Source: Methylovirgula sp. (GTDB lineage: Bacteria > Pseudomonadota > Alphaproteobacteria > Rhizobiales > Beijerinckiaceae). Taken from it: 11,973 nucleotides of DNA. The notes under the pieces are model-generated. The model worked only from the letters and a program-made list of their open reading frames with translations. It was not told the origin of the DNA and did no database searches. Positions within the stretch are counted from its first letter, which is position 1. The number at the start of each line of letters is the position of its first letter. Positions 1 through 5,533 of this stretch are shown one piece after another. The stretch is taken from NCBI GenBank assembly GCA_030044485.1, contig JASHVQ010000221.1:1-11973 (forward strand), given 5' to 3'. Made by a program: the position numbers and the translations under genes.

Positions 1-864
1 CGTGGCGATCGCCGTCTCAAGATCGTTTTCGGCGATGTCGCCCTCTTCGAGCGTGCGCCGCCAGAACTGGCGCTCCTTTTCCGAGCCGCGGCGGAAGGCG
101 AGAACCACGGGCAGCGTGATCTTGCCTTCGCGAAAATCGTCGCCGACGTTCTTGCCGAGCTTGGCGGACGCGCCGCCGTAATCCAAGGCGTCGTCGATGA
201 GCTGGAAGGCGATGCCGAGGTTCATGCCATAGCCGCGGCAGGCGGCAATCTCCGCCTTGGGCCTATGCGCGAGGATCGCGCCGACCTCGGAAGCGGCGCT
301 GAAGAGCGCCGCTGTCTTGCCGCGGATCACCGCGAGATAATCGTCCTCGCTCGTCTGCGTGTCCTTGGCCGCGGCGAGCTGCATTACTTCGCCTTCCGCG
401 ATGACCACGGCGGCGGCGGAGAGAACGTCGAGGCAGGGAAGCGAGCCCACTTCGACCATCATCTTGAAGGCCTGGCCGAGAAGATAGTCGCCGACAAGCA
501 CGGTGGCCTCGTTGCCCCAAAGCATGCGCGCCGCAAGCTTGCCGCGCCGCATGTCGCTTTCATCGACCACGTCGTCATGCAGCAGCGTGGCGGTATGCAT
601 GAACTCGACGGCAGCGGCGAGTTTGACATGGCCGTCGCCCGAATAGCCGCAAAGGCCGGCCGTCGCCAAGGTCAGCATCGGCCTCAGCCGCTTGCCGCCG
701 GACGAAATGAGATGATTGGCGATCTCGGGGATCATCTCCACATGCGAGGCGGCATGCGACAGGATCGTTTGATTGACCCTCTCCATGTCGGCGGCGACGA
801 GCCGCCCGAGCGCCTCGGCGCGGTCTTCATGGGCAATCTCTTCGAGAGGAATGACAACGCCCAA
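1..864 (-). CDS. ispB: Octaprenyl/polyprenyl diphosphate synthase, 3' end cut by window edge
   Basis: Trans-isoprenyl diphosphate synthase that extends farnesyl-PP with isopentenyl-PP to make the long prenyl tail of ubiquinone. Of a usual length near 330-340 residues, 288 are present, and the C-terminus runs off the left edge. Visible family motifs are GGKRLRP at residues 56-62, the first Asp-rich motif DDVVD at 97-101 inside LLHDDVVDESDMRRG, and the second Asp-rich motif as IDDALDY at about 223-229. Both Asp motifs bind Mg-diphosphate, and they are intact. I place the start at a TTG (862-864). An in-frame TAA lies just upstream, a GGAG sits 7 nt before the TTG, and the resulting MGVVIPLEE N-terminus suits the family. 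The first in-frame ATG (Met27) would drop the first 26 residues. It is divergent from the DUF2007 gene. IspB is my best subfamily name; the exact chain length cannot be read from the sequence. Confidence 0.93.
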   Translation of the reverse strand, partial: MGVVIPLEEIAHEDRAEALGRLVAADMERVNQTILSHAASHVEMIPEIANHLISSGGKRLRPMLTLATAGLCGYSGDGHVKLAAAVEFMHTATLLHDDVVDESDMRRGKLAARMLWGNEATVLVGDYLLGQAFKMMVEVGSLPCLDVLSAAAVVIAEGEVMQLAAAKDTQTSEDDYLAVIRGKTAALFSAASEVGAILAHRPKAEIAACRGYGMNLGIAFQLIDDALDYGGASAKLGKNVGDDFREGKITLPVVLAFRRGSEKERQFWRRTLEEGDIAENDLETAIAT

Positions 865-1003
865 GACCTGGCTCCCGGAACCGACGCGCCGTCGACAGAG
901 GCCAAATTAGGCCGGCGGCGCGCGGCCTGCAACCCGGCGCAATTTAACGCGAAGGCGCCAAGACTTTCTCCCAGGGGGATCCGCGGCGTTTGGGAATTCC
1001 GGC

Positions 1004-1020
1004 TGGCCGGGCGCCGGCCA
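1004..1020. other. Perfect 7-bp inverted repeat upstream of the DUF2007 gene
   Basis: TGGCCGG-GCG-CCGGCCA forms a perfect 7-bp stem with a 3-nt loop. It lies in the 184-bp divergent spacer between ispB and the DUF2007 gene and ends 28 nt before the chosen ATG. It could fold in the leader RNA or be a protein-binding site. In DNA this rich in G+C it could also be chance. I see no convincing sigma-70 promoter in this spacer on either strand. Confidence 0.35.
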
Positions 1021-1048
1021 AAGGATTAGCTTTGTGCGGCGAGGATCC

Positions 1049-1273
1049 ATGATCGAACTTTTGCGTACCAACGATCTCGTACTGATCTCGGCGGTCGAAG
1101 CTATTCTGGCGAACGAAGGAATCGAGGTTTTCGTCGCCGACCAGTTCATGAGTGCCACGGAAGGATCGCTCGGCTTTCTGCCGCGCCGCGTCCTGGTTCG
1201 CGACGAGGATGTGCGAAAGGCGCGCACCGCGCTGTCGGAGGCGGGTCTCGCGCAGGAGTTGTCGGATGGCTGA
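1049..1273 (+). CDS. DUF2007-family small protein
   Basis: A 74-residue cytosolic protein of the DUF2007 family, small alpha/beta proteins whose function is not established. The family pattern is clear: a MIELLRTND opening, an IEAxLxxxGIEVFVAD core, then GSLGFLPRRVLV and a C-terminal helix rich in Arg and Ala. I chose the ATG at 1049 because it gives the usual N-terminus, with GAGGA 3 nt upstream. An in-frame GTG at 1034 would add five residues and has AAGGA 8 nt before it, so it cannot be excluded. The stop codon overlaps the start of the next gene by 8 bp (1266-1273), so the two are very likely translated together. Pairing with a TrmN6-like methyltransferase is, from memory, common in Hyphomicrobiales. 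No metal-binding or catalytic residues are obvious. Confidence 0.88.
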   Translation: MIELLRTNDLVLISAVEAILANEGIEVFVADQFMSATEGSLGFLPRRVLVRDEDVRKARTALSEAGLAQELSDG

Positions 1274-2033
1274 GCTCGCCGCGGAGATCAGCGAAGATCT
1301 TTTTCTCGGCGGCGCGATCAAACTGCGTCAGCCCGGCAAGGGCCATCGCGCCGGGAGCGACGCCGTCCTGCTTGCCGCCGCGGCGCCCGCCGAATTCTCG
1401 GGTCTCGCGCTCGATATCGGCGCGGGCGTCGGCGCGGCAGGCCTTGCCCTGGCGGCGCTGCGCCCCGCGACCCGTTTCGGGCTTGTCGAAAGCGATCCCG
1501 AAATCGCCAGGCTCGCGGCCGAAAACATCGAGCTCAACGGATTCTCGGGGCGCGGTCTTGTCTATGAGGCCGACGTGCTTTCGAACGCGAGCCTGAGCCG
1601 CGCCGGCCTCACTGCCGGATCGGCGCGACTCGTCATCACCAATCCGCCTTTTCTCGATCCGGCGCGCAACCGACTTTCGACGGATCGACTGAGGCGCACC
1701 GCGCATGCGATGCCCGATTCTGGGTCCTATGCGCTTGCCGCATGGATTGCGGCGTGCCTGAACCTTCTCGACGAGGGCGGGCTCTTTGTCCTCATTCACA
1801 AGCCCGAGGCTTTGACCGAAATTCTGGCTTCGGTTTCGCGCCAGGCCGGGGCGATCGCCCTCATGCCGGTTCAACCGCGCGCCGGCGCGCCCGCCGTTCG
1901 GATTCTGCTTCGCGCCAAAAAAGGAAGCGGCGCGCCGCTTTCGATCGCCCCGACGCTTGTCTTGCACGACGAAATGGGCTTTCAGCGCCACGCCGAAAAA
2001 ATACATCGCGGCGAAGCGCTGATTGCCTGGTGA
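1266..2033 (+). CDS. TrmN6-like tRNA1(Val) adenine-N6 methyltransferase
   Basis: A class I SAM-dependent N6-adenine methyltransferase of 255 residues. The family's founding member (E. coli TrmN6/YfiC) methylates A37 of tRNA1(Val). What is visible: a KGHRAGSDAVLLAA stretch near residues 25-38 typical of this group, SAM-binding motif I LDIGAGVGAAGL at 49-60, an acidic end of strand two (LVESD) at 74-78, and the catalytic NPPF at 126-129 that marks amino-group methyltransferases. The ATG at 1266 lies inside the end of the DUF2007 gene, with AGGAG at 1254-1258, 7 nt upstream, which argues strongly for this start and for coupled translation. The tRNA target is inferred from family resemblance. Related NPPF enzymes methylate other RNAs or proteins, so I leave the symbol blank. 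Confidence 0.85.
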   Translation: MAELAAEISEDLFLGGAIKLRQPGKGHRAGSDAVLLAAAAPAEFSGLALDIGAGVGAAGLALAALRPATRFGLVESDPEIARLAAENIELNGFSGRGLVYEADVLSNASLSRAGLTAGSARLVITNPPFLDPARNRLSTDRLRRTAHAMPDSGSYALAAWIAACLNLLDEGGLFVLIHKPEALTEILASVSRQAGAIALMPVQPRAGAPAVRILLRAKKGSGAPLSIAPTLVLHDEMGFQRHAEKIHRGEALIAW

Positions 2034-2053
2034 AGGCCGGCGCACCGGCCTTC
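2032..2053. terminator. Perfect 9-bp hairpin between convergent genes, probable bidirectional terminator
   Basis: GAAGGCCGG-CGCA-CCGGCCTTC is a perfect 9-bp stem with a 4-nt loop. It starts within the methyltransferase stop codon and ends 5 bp before the stop codon of the facing His/Trp-rich gene. Its position between two convergent 3' ends suggests termination on both strands. There is no proper T-tract on either side, so efficiency as an intrinsic terminator is uncertain. Confidence 0.55.
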
Positions 2054-2057
2054 GTTC

Positions 2058-2327
2058 CTACCAATGATGCCAGTGATGCCAATAGTGCCAATGCCAGGGA
2101 TGCCAGCCCCAGCCGCAATGCCAGCAGTGATGCCAATAATGCCAATGATGCCAATGATGCCACCAGGCCTTCTCGACGAACGGCGGGGCGCCGCCCGAGG
2201 CTTCGCTCGACAAGAGGGAAGCCGCCGCCTGCCCGGCGCCGGCGGCAGGAGCGGCATGGGCGATATTCGCCAAACCGATGGCAAGGCCGCCGACGGCGCA
2301 GACCGTCAGCGTACGTAAGACGTGCAT
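2058..2327 (-). CDS. Exported histidine/tryptophan-rich small protein
   Basis: A protein of 89 residues that I do not recognise as a named family. The N-terminus is a clear Sec signal peptide: a short basic start, a hydrophobic core, and an A-H-A cleavage site at about residues 23-25. A low-complexity Ala/Gly/Ser linker follows (26-54). The last 35 residues (55-89) are 15 His and 13 Trp plus 2 Cys, 2 Tyr, 2 Gly and 1 Pro, arranged mostly as HHW or HYW triplets and ending exactly at the stop codon. The ATG at 2327 has a strong GGAGGA 4 nt upstream; an in-frame extension to 2354 lacks support. The tail looks suited to binding transition metals or haem in the periplasm, or to packing by Trp stacking, but this is inference. 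No maturation or transport partner is visible nearby. The signal peptide and strong ribosome site make a real gene much likelier than a chance reading of a repeat. Confidence 0.78.
   Translation of the reverse strand: MHVLRTLTVCAVGGLAIGLANIAHAAPAAGAGQAAASLLSSEASGGAPPFVEKAWWHHWHHWHYWHHCWHCGWGWHPWHWHYWHHWHHW
2061..2165 (-). repeat. Degenerate 9-nt tandem repeat encoding the His/Trp tail
   Basis: On the minus strand the unit is close to CATCATTGG (His-His-Trp). It is cleanest at the two ends and degenerate in the middle, where Cys, Gly and Pro codons interrupt it. Because the period is a multiple of three, several frames stay open and give periodic nonsense peptides on both strands. There are no unique spacers, so this is a coding microsatellite and not a CRISPR array. 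Confidence 0.85.
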
Positions 2328-2340
2328 GCTATCCTCCCTC

Positions 2341-2352
2341 GGCCGATCGGCC
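2341..2352. promoter_or_regulatory. 12-bp perfect palindrome in the leader of the His/Trp-rich gene
   Basis: GGCCGATCGGCC is its own reverse complement. It lies 14 nt upstream of the His/Trp-rich ATG and directly abuts the purine-rich ribosome-binding stretch. In RNA it could form a small hairpin (4-bp stem, GAUC loop) next to the Shine-Dalgarno site; in DNA it could be an operator. Chance occurrence is plausible in GC-rich sequence. I see no clear -35/-10 pair for this gene. Confidence 0.3.
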
Positions 2353-2425
2353 AAACCAACCCAGCTGCAGCTTTATGCGCGCTTAGAATAGAGCGGGGGG
2401 CGAAAAATGTGGAGCGCTTAATAAC

Positions 2426-2456
2426 TTGACGCGCGTGAGCGCAGCTGACGCATAAT
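2426..2456 (+). promoter_or_regulatory. Probable sigma-70-type promoter of glyQ
   Basis: A -35 match TTGACG (2426-2431) and a -10 match CATAAT (2451-2456) are separated by 19 bp, slightly long but acceptable. They lie in the AT-richer spacer before glyQ, where most surrounding DNA is GC-rich. The predicted transcript would begin near 2463 and carry a leader of about 43 nt. Confidence 0.6.
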
Positions 2457-2457
2457 G

Positions 2458-2475
2458 GCCGCGTTGTAACGCGGC
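2458..2475. promoter_or_regulatory. Near-perfect 18-bp palindrome at the predicted glyQ transcription start
   Basis: GCCGCGTTGTAACGCGGC has two 8-bp arms mirrored around a central GT. It begins one base after the predicted -10 box and covers the predicted transcription start. The position is ideal for a repressor operator. It could equally be a 5' RNA hairpin. I know of no regulator with this consensus. Confidence 0.45.
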
Positions 2476-2505
2476 AATCCCCTACGAGTTCCTAACGACA
2501 CTATT

Positions 2506-3450
2506 ATGATGCCTATTGAAGCCGATAATCCAACTTGGCTCGATCCCTCGCGATCCTTCCAAGGGCTCATTCTCGCGCTGCACAAATTCTGGGCGGGGCA
2601 GGGCTGCGTGATACTTCAGCCCTATGACATGGAAGTGGGCGCGGCGACCTTTCATCCGGCGACATTTTTGCGCGCCCTCGGACCCTTGCCGTGGAAAGCC
2701 GCCTATGTGCAGCCCTCGCGGCGCCCGAAAGACGGACGCTATGGCGAAAATCCCAATCGCTTGCAGCACTATTACCAGTATCAAGTGATCCTCAAGCCTT
2801 CGCCCGAGAATCTTCAGGATCTCTATCTCGCTTCGCTCGCCGTGATCGGCATCGATCCGCTTCTGCACGACATCCGCTTCGTCGAAGACGATTGGGAGAG
2901 CCCGACGCTCGGCGCCTCGGGGCTTGGCTGGGAATGTTGGTGCGACGGGATGGAGATTTCGCAGTTCACCTACTTCCAGCAGGCCGCGGGCATCGAATGC
3001 GCCCCGGTCTCGGGCGAACTCACCTATGGGCTCGAACGGCTCGCGATGTACGTGCAGGGCGTCGAGAACGTGTTCGACCTCAATTTCAACGGCCGCGACG
3101 GTGCCAACAAAGTCACCTACGGCGATGTCTTCAAACAGGCGGAAGAGGAATATTCGCGCTACAACTTCGAAGCGGCGGACGTCGCTATGCTGTTCAAGCA
3201 TTTCAAGGACGCGGAAGCCGAATGTCGCAGCCTGCTGGCAAAGGGCGAGAAGGACGGGCATCAGGAGCTCGTGCTGCCCGCCTATGATCAATGCATCAAG
3301 GCCTCGCATATTTTCAATCTGCTCGACGCGCGCGGCGTAATCTCGGTCACCGAGCGGCAGAGCTATATCCTGCGCGTGCGCGAACTCGCCAAGGCCTGCG
3401 GCCATGCCTGGCTGAAAACGAAGGCCGGCGGCGCGCTCGAAAAAGCCTAA
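2506..3450 (+). CDS. glyQ: Glycyl-tRNA synthetase alpha subunit
   Basis: The catalytic alpha subunit of the bacterial alpha2beta2 glycyl-tRNA synthetase. It activates glycine with ATP, while the beta subunit (GlyS) supplies tRNA recognition. The protein has 314 residues, near the usual length of about 300. Highly conserved stretches are visible: [60 protein letters not shown] followed by [25 protein letters not shown], and [14 protein letters not shown]. Two consecutive ATG codons (2506, 2509) open the gene. There is no convincing Shine-Dalgarno sequence, which is odd for an essential gene with its own promoter. The glyS gene is not downstream within this window, whereas the two usually lie close together. 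An open frame on the opposite strand here is a coding shadow. Confidence 0.97.
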   Translation: MMPIEADNPTWLDPSRSFQGLILALHKFWAGQGCVILQPYDMEVGAATFHPATFLRALGPLPWKAAYVQPSRRPKDGRYGENPNRLQHYYQYQVILKPSPENLQDLYLASLAVIGIDPLLHDIRFVEDDWESPTLGASGLGWECWCDGMEISQFTYFQQAAGIECAPVSGELTYGLERLAMYVQGVENVFDLNFNGRDGANKVTYGDVFKQAEEEYSRYNFEAADVAMLFKHFKDAEAECRSLLAKGEKDGHQELVLPAYDQCIKASHIFNLLDARGVISVTERQSYILRVRELAKACGHAWLKTKAGGALEKA

Positions 3451-3658
3451 AGCCGGGCCCGGGCGCGATGGGCCTCGGCGAACATGTGGCAAGATCATCG
3501 CAGTGCCGCCGATTCTGCCGGCCGAGCGCGGGCCGCCCTCATGCCGAAACCGGCCGGCGGTTGACGCGCTTGCGCTTGTTTGATCGACTTGAGTTCGGCG
3601 CGAACGAAGCGATTGGGGCGCGGTTTTGGCGCGCCCGGTGCGCGCCGAGGGGCTGTGA

Positions 3659-4966
3659 ATGACGCGGCGGGATCAAAGTCGCGGCAGCGCTGCGAATTGG
3701 TTCAATGAATTTCTTGGAATTGTCGCAGCCTGCCTGGTTATACTGGCTCTGCCACTCGAGGCCGCGAGAGCGCAGGTTTGCGGCACACTTTGCGATTCGA
3801 GTCCCGACCGAGCCGCCATCCTCAAAATATTGGGCTTCGCGCCGATCTGGCCGAACTTCGATATAATTGAGAATGCGACCGGGCAAAGCGACACCACGCA
3901 ATTCCTCGACCTCTTCGCTCAGCAGACGAGTTTCGGCGGCGGTCCGGCGCATCTCGGCATGTATGTTTCCTCGACGACCGGAGCCGATGTCGCGGCCTTC
4001 GGTGGCGCCGACTATGCGCATAGCAGCGGTTATGGAGTGACCGATTCCGCCGGGCTTTTGGGTCCCGGCGGAACTTCCGGGCCGAGCTTCAAGGACGTCG
4101 ACGGCGGCGGCGGCATCGAGGGGTCTTACAATCTCGCCTCGCTCATGCGCCTGCCGGCCGACCAAAGGTTCGACGTCGAAGGATTTTTCAACTACGACCA
4201 CAACGCCATGACGCTCGGCGCGCTGCCCGGCATCGGCGTGGCGAACAGCGGATCGGCGCAGACGAACACCTATATGGTCGGCGGCCTCGTTTCCTATGCC
4301 ATCGAGCGGACATATCTCAATGTCGCCGGCTTCTACGATTTTGGAGGCGGCAGCGAGTTCCAAACGACGGATGGCAGCGCCGGCAGTTTTGGCCTGCAGG
4401 GCTATGGCGTCGATGCGCGGCTTGGCAATACGTTCATTCTTTATAATTCGATCACGCCCGGCACGCAGGGCTTCGTGACCAAGGAGCCCGCCACGCCGGC
4501 GGGCGGCTACGCCGTCGGCCTCGACGCGAGCGGCCATGTCGGCTACGGCAATCAGCGCTTTGACTCCTTCACCGACAGCACGGGCTTCATCTACGGCCCC
4601 GACCAGACGCGGTTCGGCGACGCGGGCGCCCTTGCCAAGCTCTTCGTTGTCTTCGCGCAAGGCGATTATTTGTGGGCGCCCTATGTCGGCGCCTCGATCG
4701 ACCAGCAATTCGCCTATTCGAGCACGCTCGACATTCCGAGCCAGCCGGCGCTGGTCGGCGGCGACGTGCTCTTCATTCGTCCGGCGCAGACCTATTACGG
4801 TCCGCAGCTCGGGCTCGACATGCAGGCGCCAAGCGGCTGGAAAGCGGGCATCAAAGGCTTTCTCACCGCAACGGCCGACACGCAGATAGCAGGAGGCACC
4901 GTCTACGCGAGTATTCCGTTCGACGTGCCCCCGCCGCCCGCGCCGCCGCTTGCCGCGAAATATTGA
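3659..4966 (+). CDS. Exported beta-rich outer-membrane-type protein, unknown function
   Basis: A protein of 435 residues that I cannot assign to a named family. It has a long signal peptide: a basic n-region (MTRRDQSRG), a hydrophobic core at about 19-32, and an A-R-A site ending near residue 38. The mature part starts with a C-x3-C pair. It continues as Gly/Ser/Thr-rich sequence with alternating aromatic and polar residues, as in beta-barrels or beta-helices. The C-terminal region (YYGPQLGLDMQAPSGW, then AGIKGFLTATADTQ) reads like the strands of an autotransporter or porin-like barrel. A Pro-rich stretch and a terminal Tyr close the protein. GAGGGG lies 6 nt before the ATG, supporting the start. 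The 208-bp spacer after glyQ has a TTGACG at 3561 but no matching -10 box. It converges with the metalloprotease-like gene with only 18 bp between them and no terminator seen. Confidence 0.72.
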   Translation: MTRRDQSRGSAANWFNEFLGIVAACLVILALPLEAARAQVCGTLCDSSPDRAAILKILGFAPIWPNFDIIENATGQSDTTQFLDLFAQQTSFGGGPAHLGMYVSSTTGADVAAFGGADYAHSSGYGVTDSAGLLGPGGTSGPSFKDVDGGGGIEGSYNLASLMRLPADQRFDVEGFFNYDHNAMTLGALPGIGVANSGSAQTNTYMVGGLVSYAIERTYLNVAGFYDFGGGSEFQTTDGSAGSFGLQGYGVDARLGNTFILYNSITPGTQGFVTKEPATPAGGYAVGLDASGHVGYGNQRFDSFTDSTGFIYGPDQTRFGDAGALAKLFVVFAQGDYLWAPYVGASIDQQFAYSSTLDIPSQPALVGGDVLFIRPAQTYYGPQLGLDMQAPSGWKAGIKGFLTATADTQIAGGTVYASIPFDVPPPPAPPLAAKY

Positions 4967-4984
4967 ATCGATGCATGGCGCGTC

Positions 4985-5533
4985 CTAGCGCTTGGCGTTC
5001 TTCGCATAGCAGGCGCGCATGAGCGCGCAGCGCTCGGGCCCGGCGAAATGCGCCGCGTCCGGCTGCGCGATGCCGATGAAAGCGCAGATCTGATCGAGTC
5101 CCTGCGGCGTGAGCCAGCCCTCGCGCAATCCACGTGCGACGCCGAAGCAATCCGCTTGCGCCTCGTCGCGCAGGCCCGAGACATGCCCGCATTCGTGACC
5201 GTAGATCCACAATTTCACGGGGGTCGCGACTTTGGCGAAGAGCGAAGGGTTAAGGACGATGAACCGCGGAAAAGCGGCGGCGTAATCGTTGAGCCGCGGA
5301 TCGAGGACGGTGACCGACTGGCCGCAGACCTCGGCGTGCCCGTCGAGCGCCAAATGGCCGTTGGGGATGAGTGCTGCGTCACCGCTGCGCCGGATGTAAT
5401 CGGCCGGCGCCGGATCGGCGGCGAAAGGCTGGCCCTGTGCATGAGTCGGACCGAGCAGCGCCGCGAGCCAAATCAACGAGGCCGCGGACGGCCGCGACCA
5501 GGCAGGCATGAAATTCGTCCGCACGCCGCTCAC
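4985..5533 (-). CDS. Small exported zinc-metalloprotease-like protein (HExxH)
   Basis: A protein of 182 residues with a signal peptide (basic residues, a hydrophobic stretch at about 18-28, a T-H-A-Q cleavage region near 30-33), so it probably acts in the periplasm or outside the cell. The sequence HECGH at 113-117 fits the zinc-protease HExxH signature. It extends to HECGHVSGLRD, which matches HExxHxxGxxD, the metzincin-type pattern with Asp as third ligand. It also contains EAQAD at 124-128, similar to the third-ligand motif of M48-type gluzincins. Which residue completes the zinc site cannot be decided by reading alone. Several Cys residues (70, 115, 129, 150, 169, 175) could form disulfides. 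The GTG start at 5533 overlaps the upstream stop in a GTGA junction; an ATG at 5509 would shorten the n-region by eight residues. Translation is probably coupled to the 643-residue gene. Confidence 0.75.
   Translation of the reverse strand: MSGVRTNFMPAWSRPSAASLIWLAALLGPTHAQGQPFAADPAPADYIRRSGDAALIPNGHLALDGHAEVCGQSVTVLDPRLNDYAAAFPRFIVLNPSLFAKVATPVKLWIYGHECGHVSGLRDEAQADCFGVARGLREGWLTPQGLDQICAFIGIAQPDAAHFAGPERCALMRACYAKNAKR

Noticed and set aside
905..933. Promoter for ispB (TTGCAG, 17 bp, TAATTT on the minus strand)
   Set aside because: The -10 hexamer matches consensus at only half its positions, so I did not list it as a feature.
1146..2045. Minus-strand open frame of 299 codons opposite the methyltransferase
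   Set aside because: The composition is Arg/Ala/Gly-rich without motifs. The plus-strand gene has NPPF and SAM motifs and a good ribosome site.
2061..2165. CRISPR-like array
   Set aside because: The units are 9 nt and contiguous, with no spacers and no cas genes.
2064..2318. Plus-strand frame rich in Met/Pro across the 9-nt repeat
   Set aside because: It arises from reading the repeat antisense. It has no ribosome site or export signal, while the minus-strand frame has both.
2482..3498. Long minus-strand open frame (338 codons) opposite glyQ
   Set aside because: It fully covers the clear glyQ gene, has no recognisable motifs, and is typical of antisense frames in GC-rich coding DNA.
3593..3605. 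GTTCG-GCG-CGAAC as a LexA (SOS) box upstream of the beta-rich gene
   Set aside because: The alphaproteobacterial LexA site is a direct repeat GTTC-N7-GTTC; this is a short inverted repeat with different spacing.
3602..3630. EcfG (general stress sigma) promoter upstream of the beta-rich gene
   Set aside because: The GGAAC and CGTT elements are not both present at 16-17 bp spacing.
3539..4708. Long minus-strand open frame (389 codons) opposite the beta-rich exported protein
   Set aside because: The plus-strand frame has a signal peptide and good ribosome site. The antisense frame is Arg/Ala/Gly-rich with no domain pattern.
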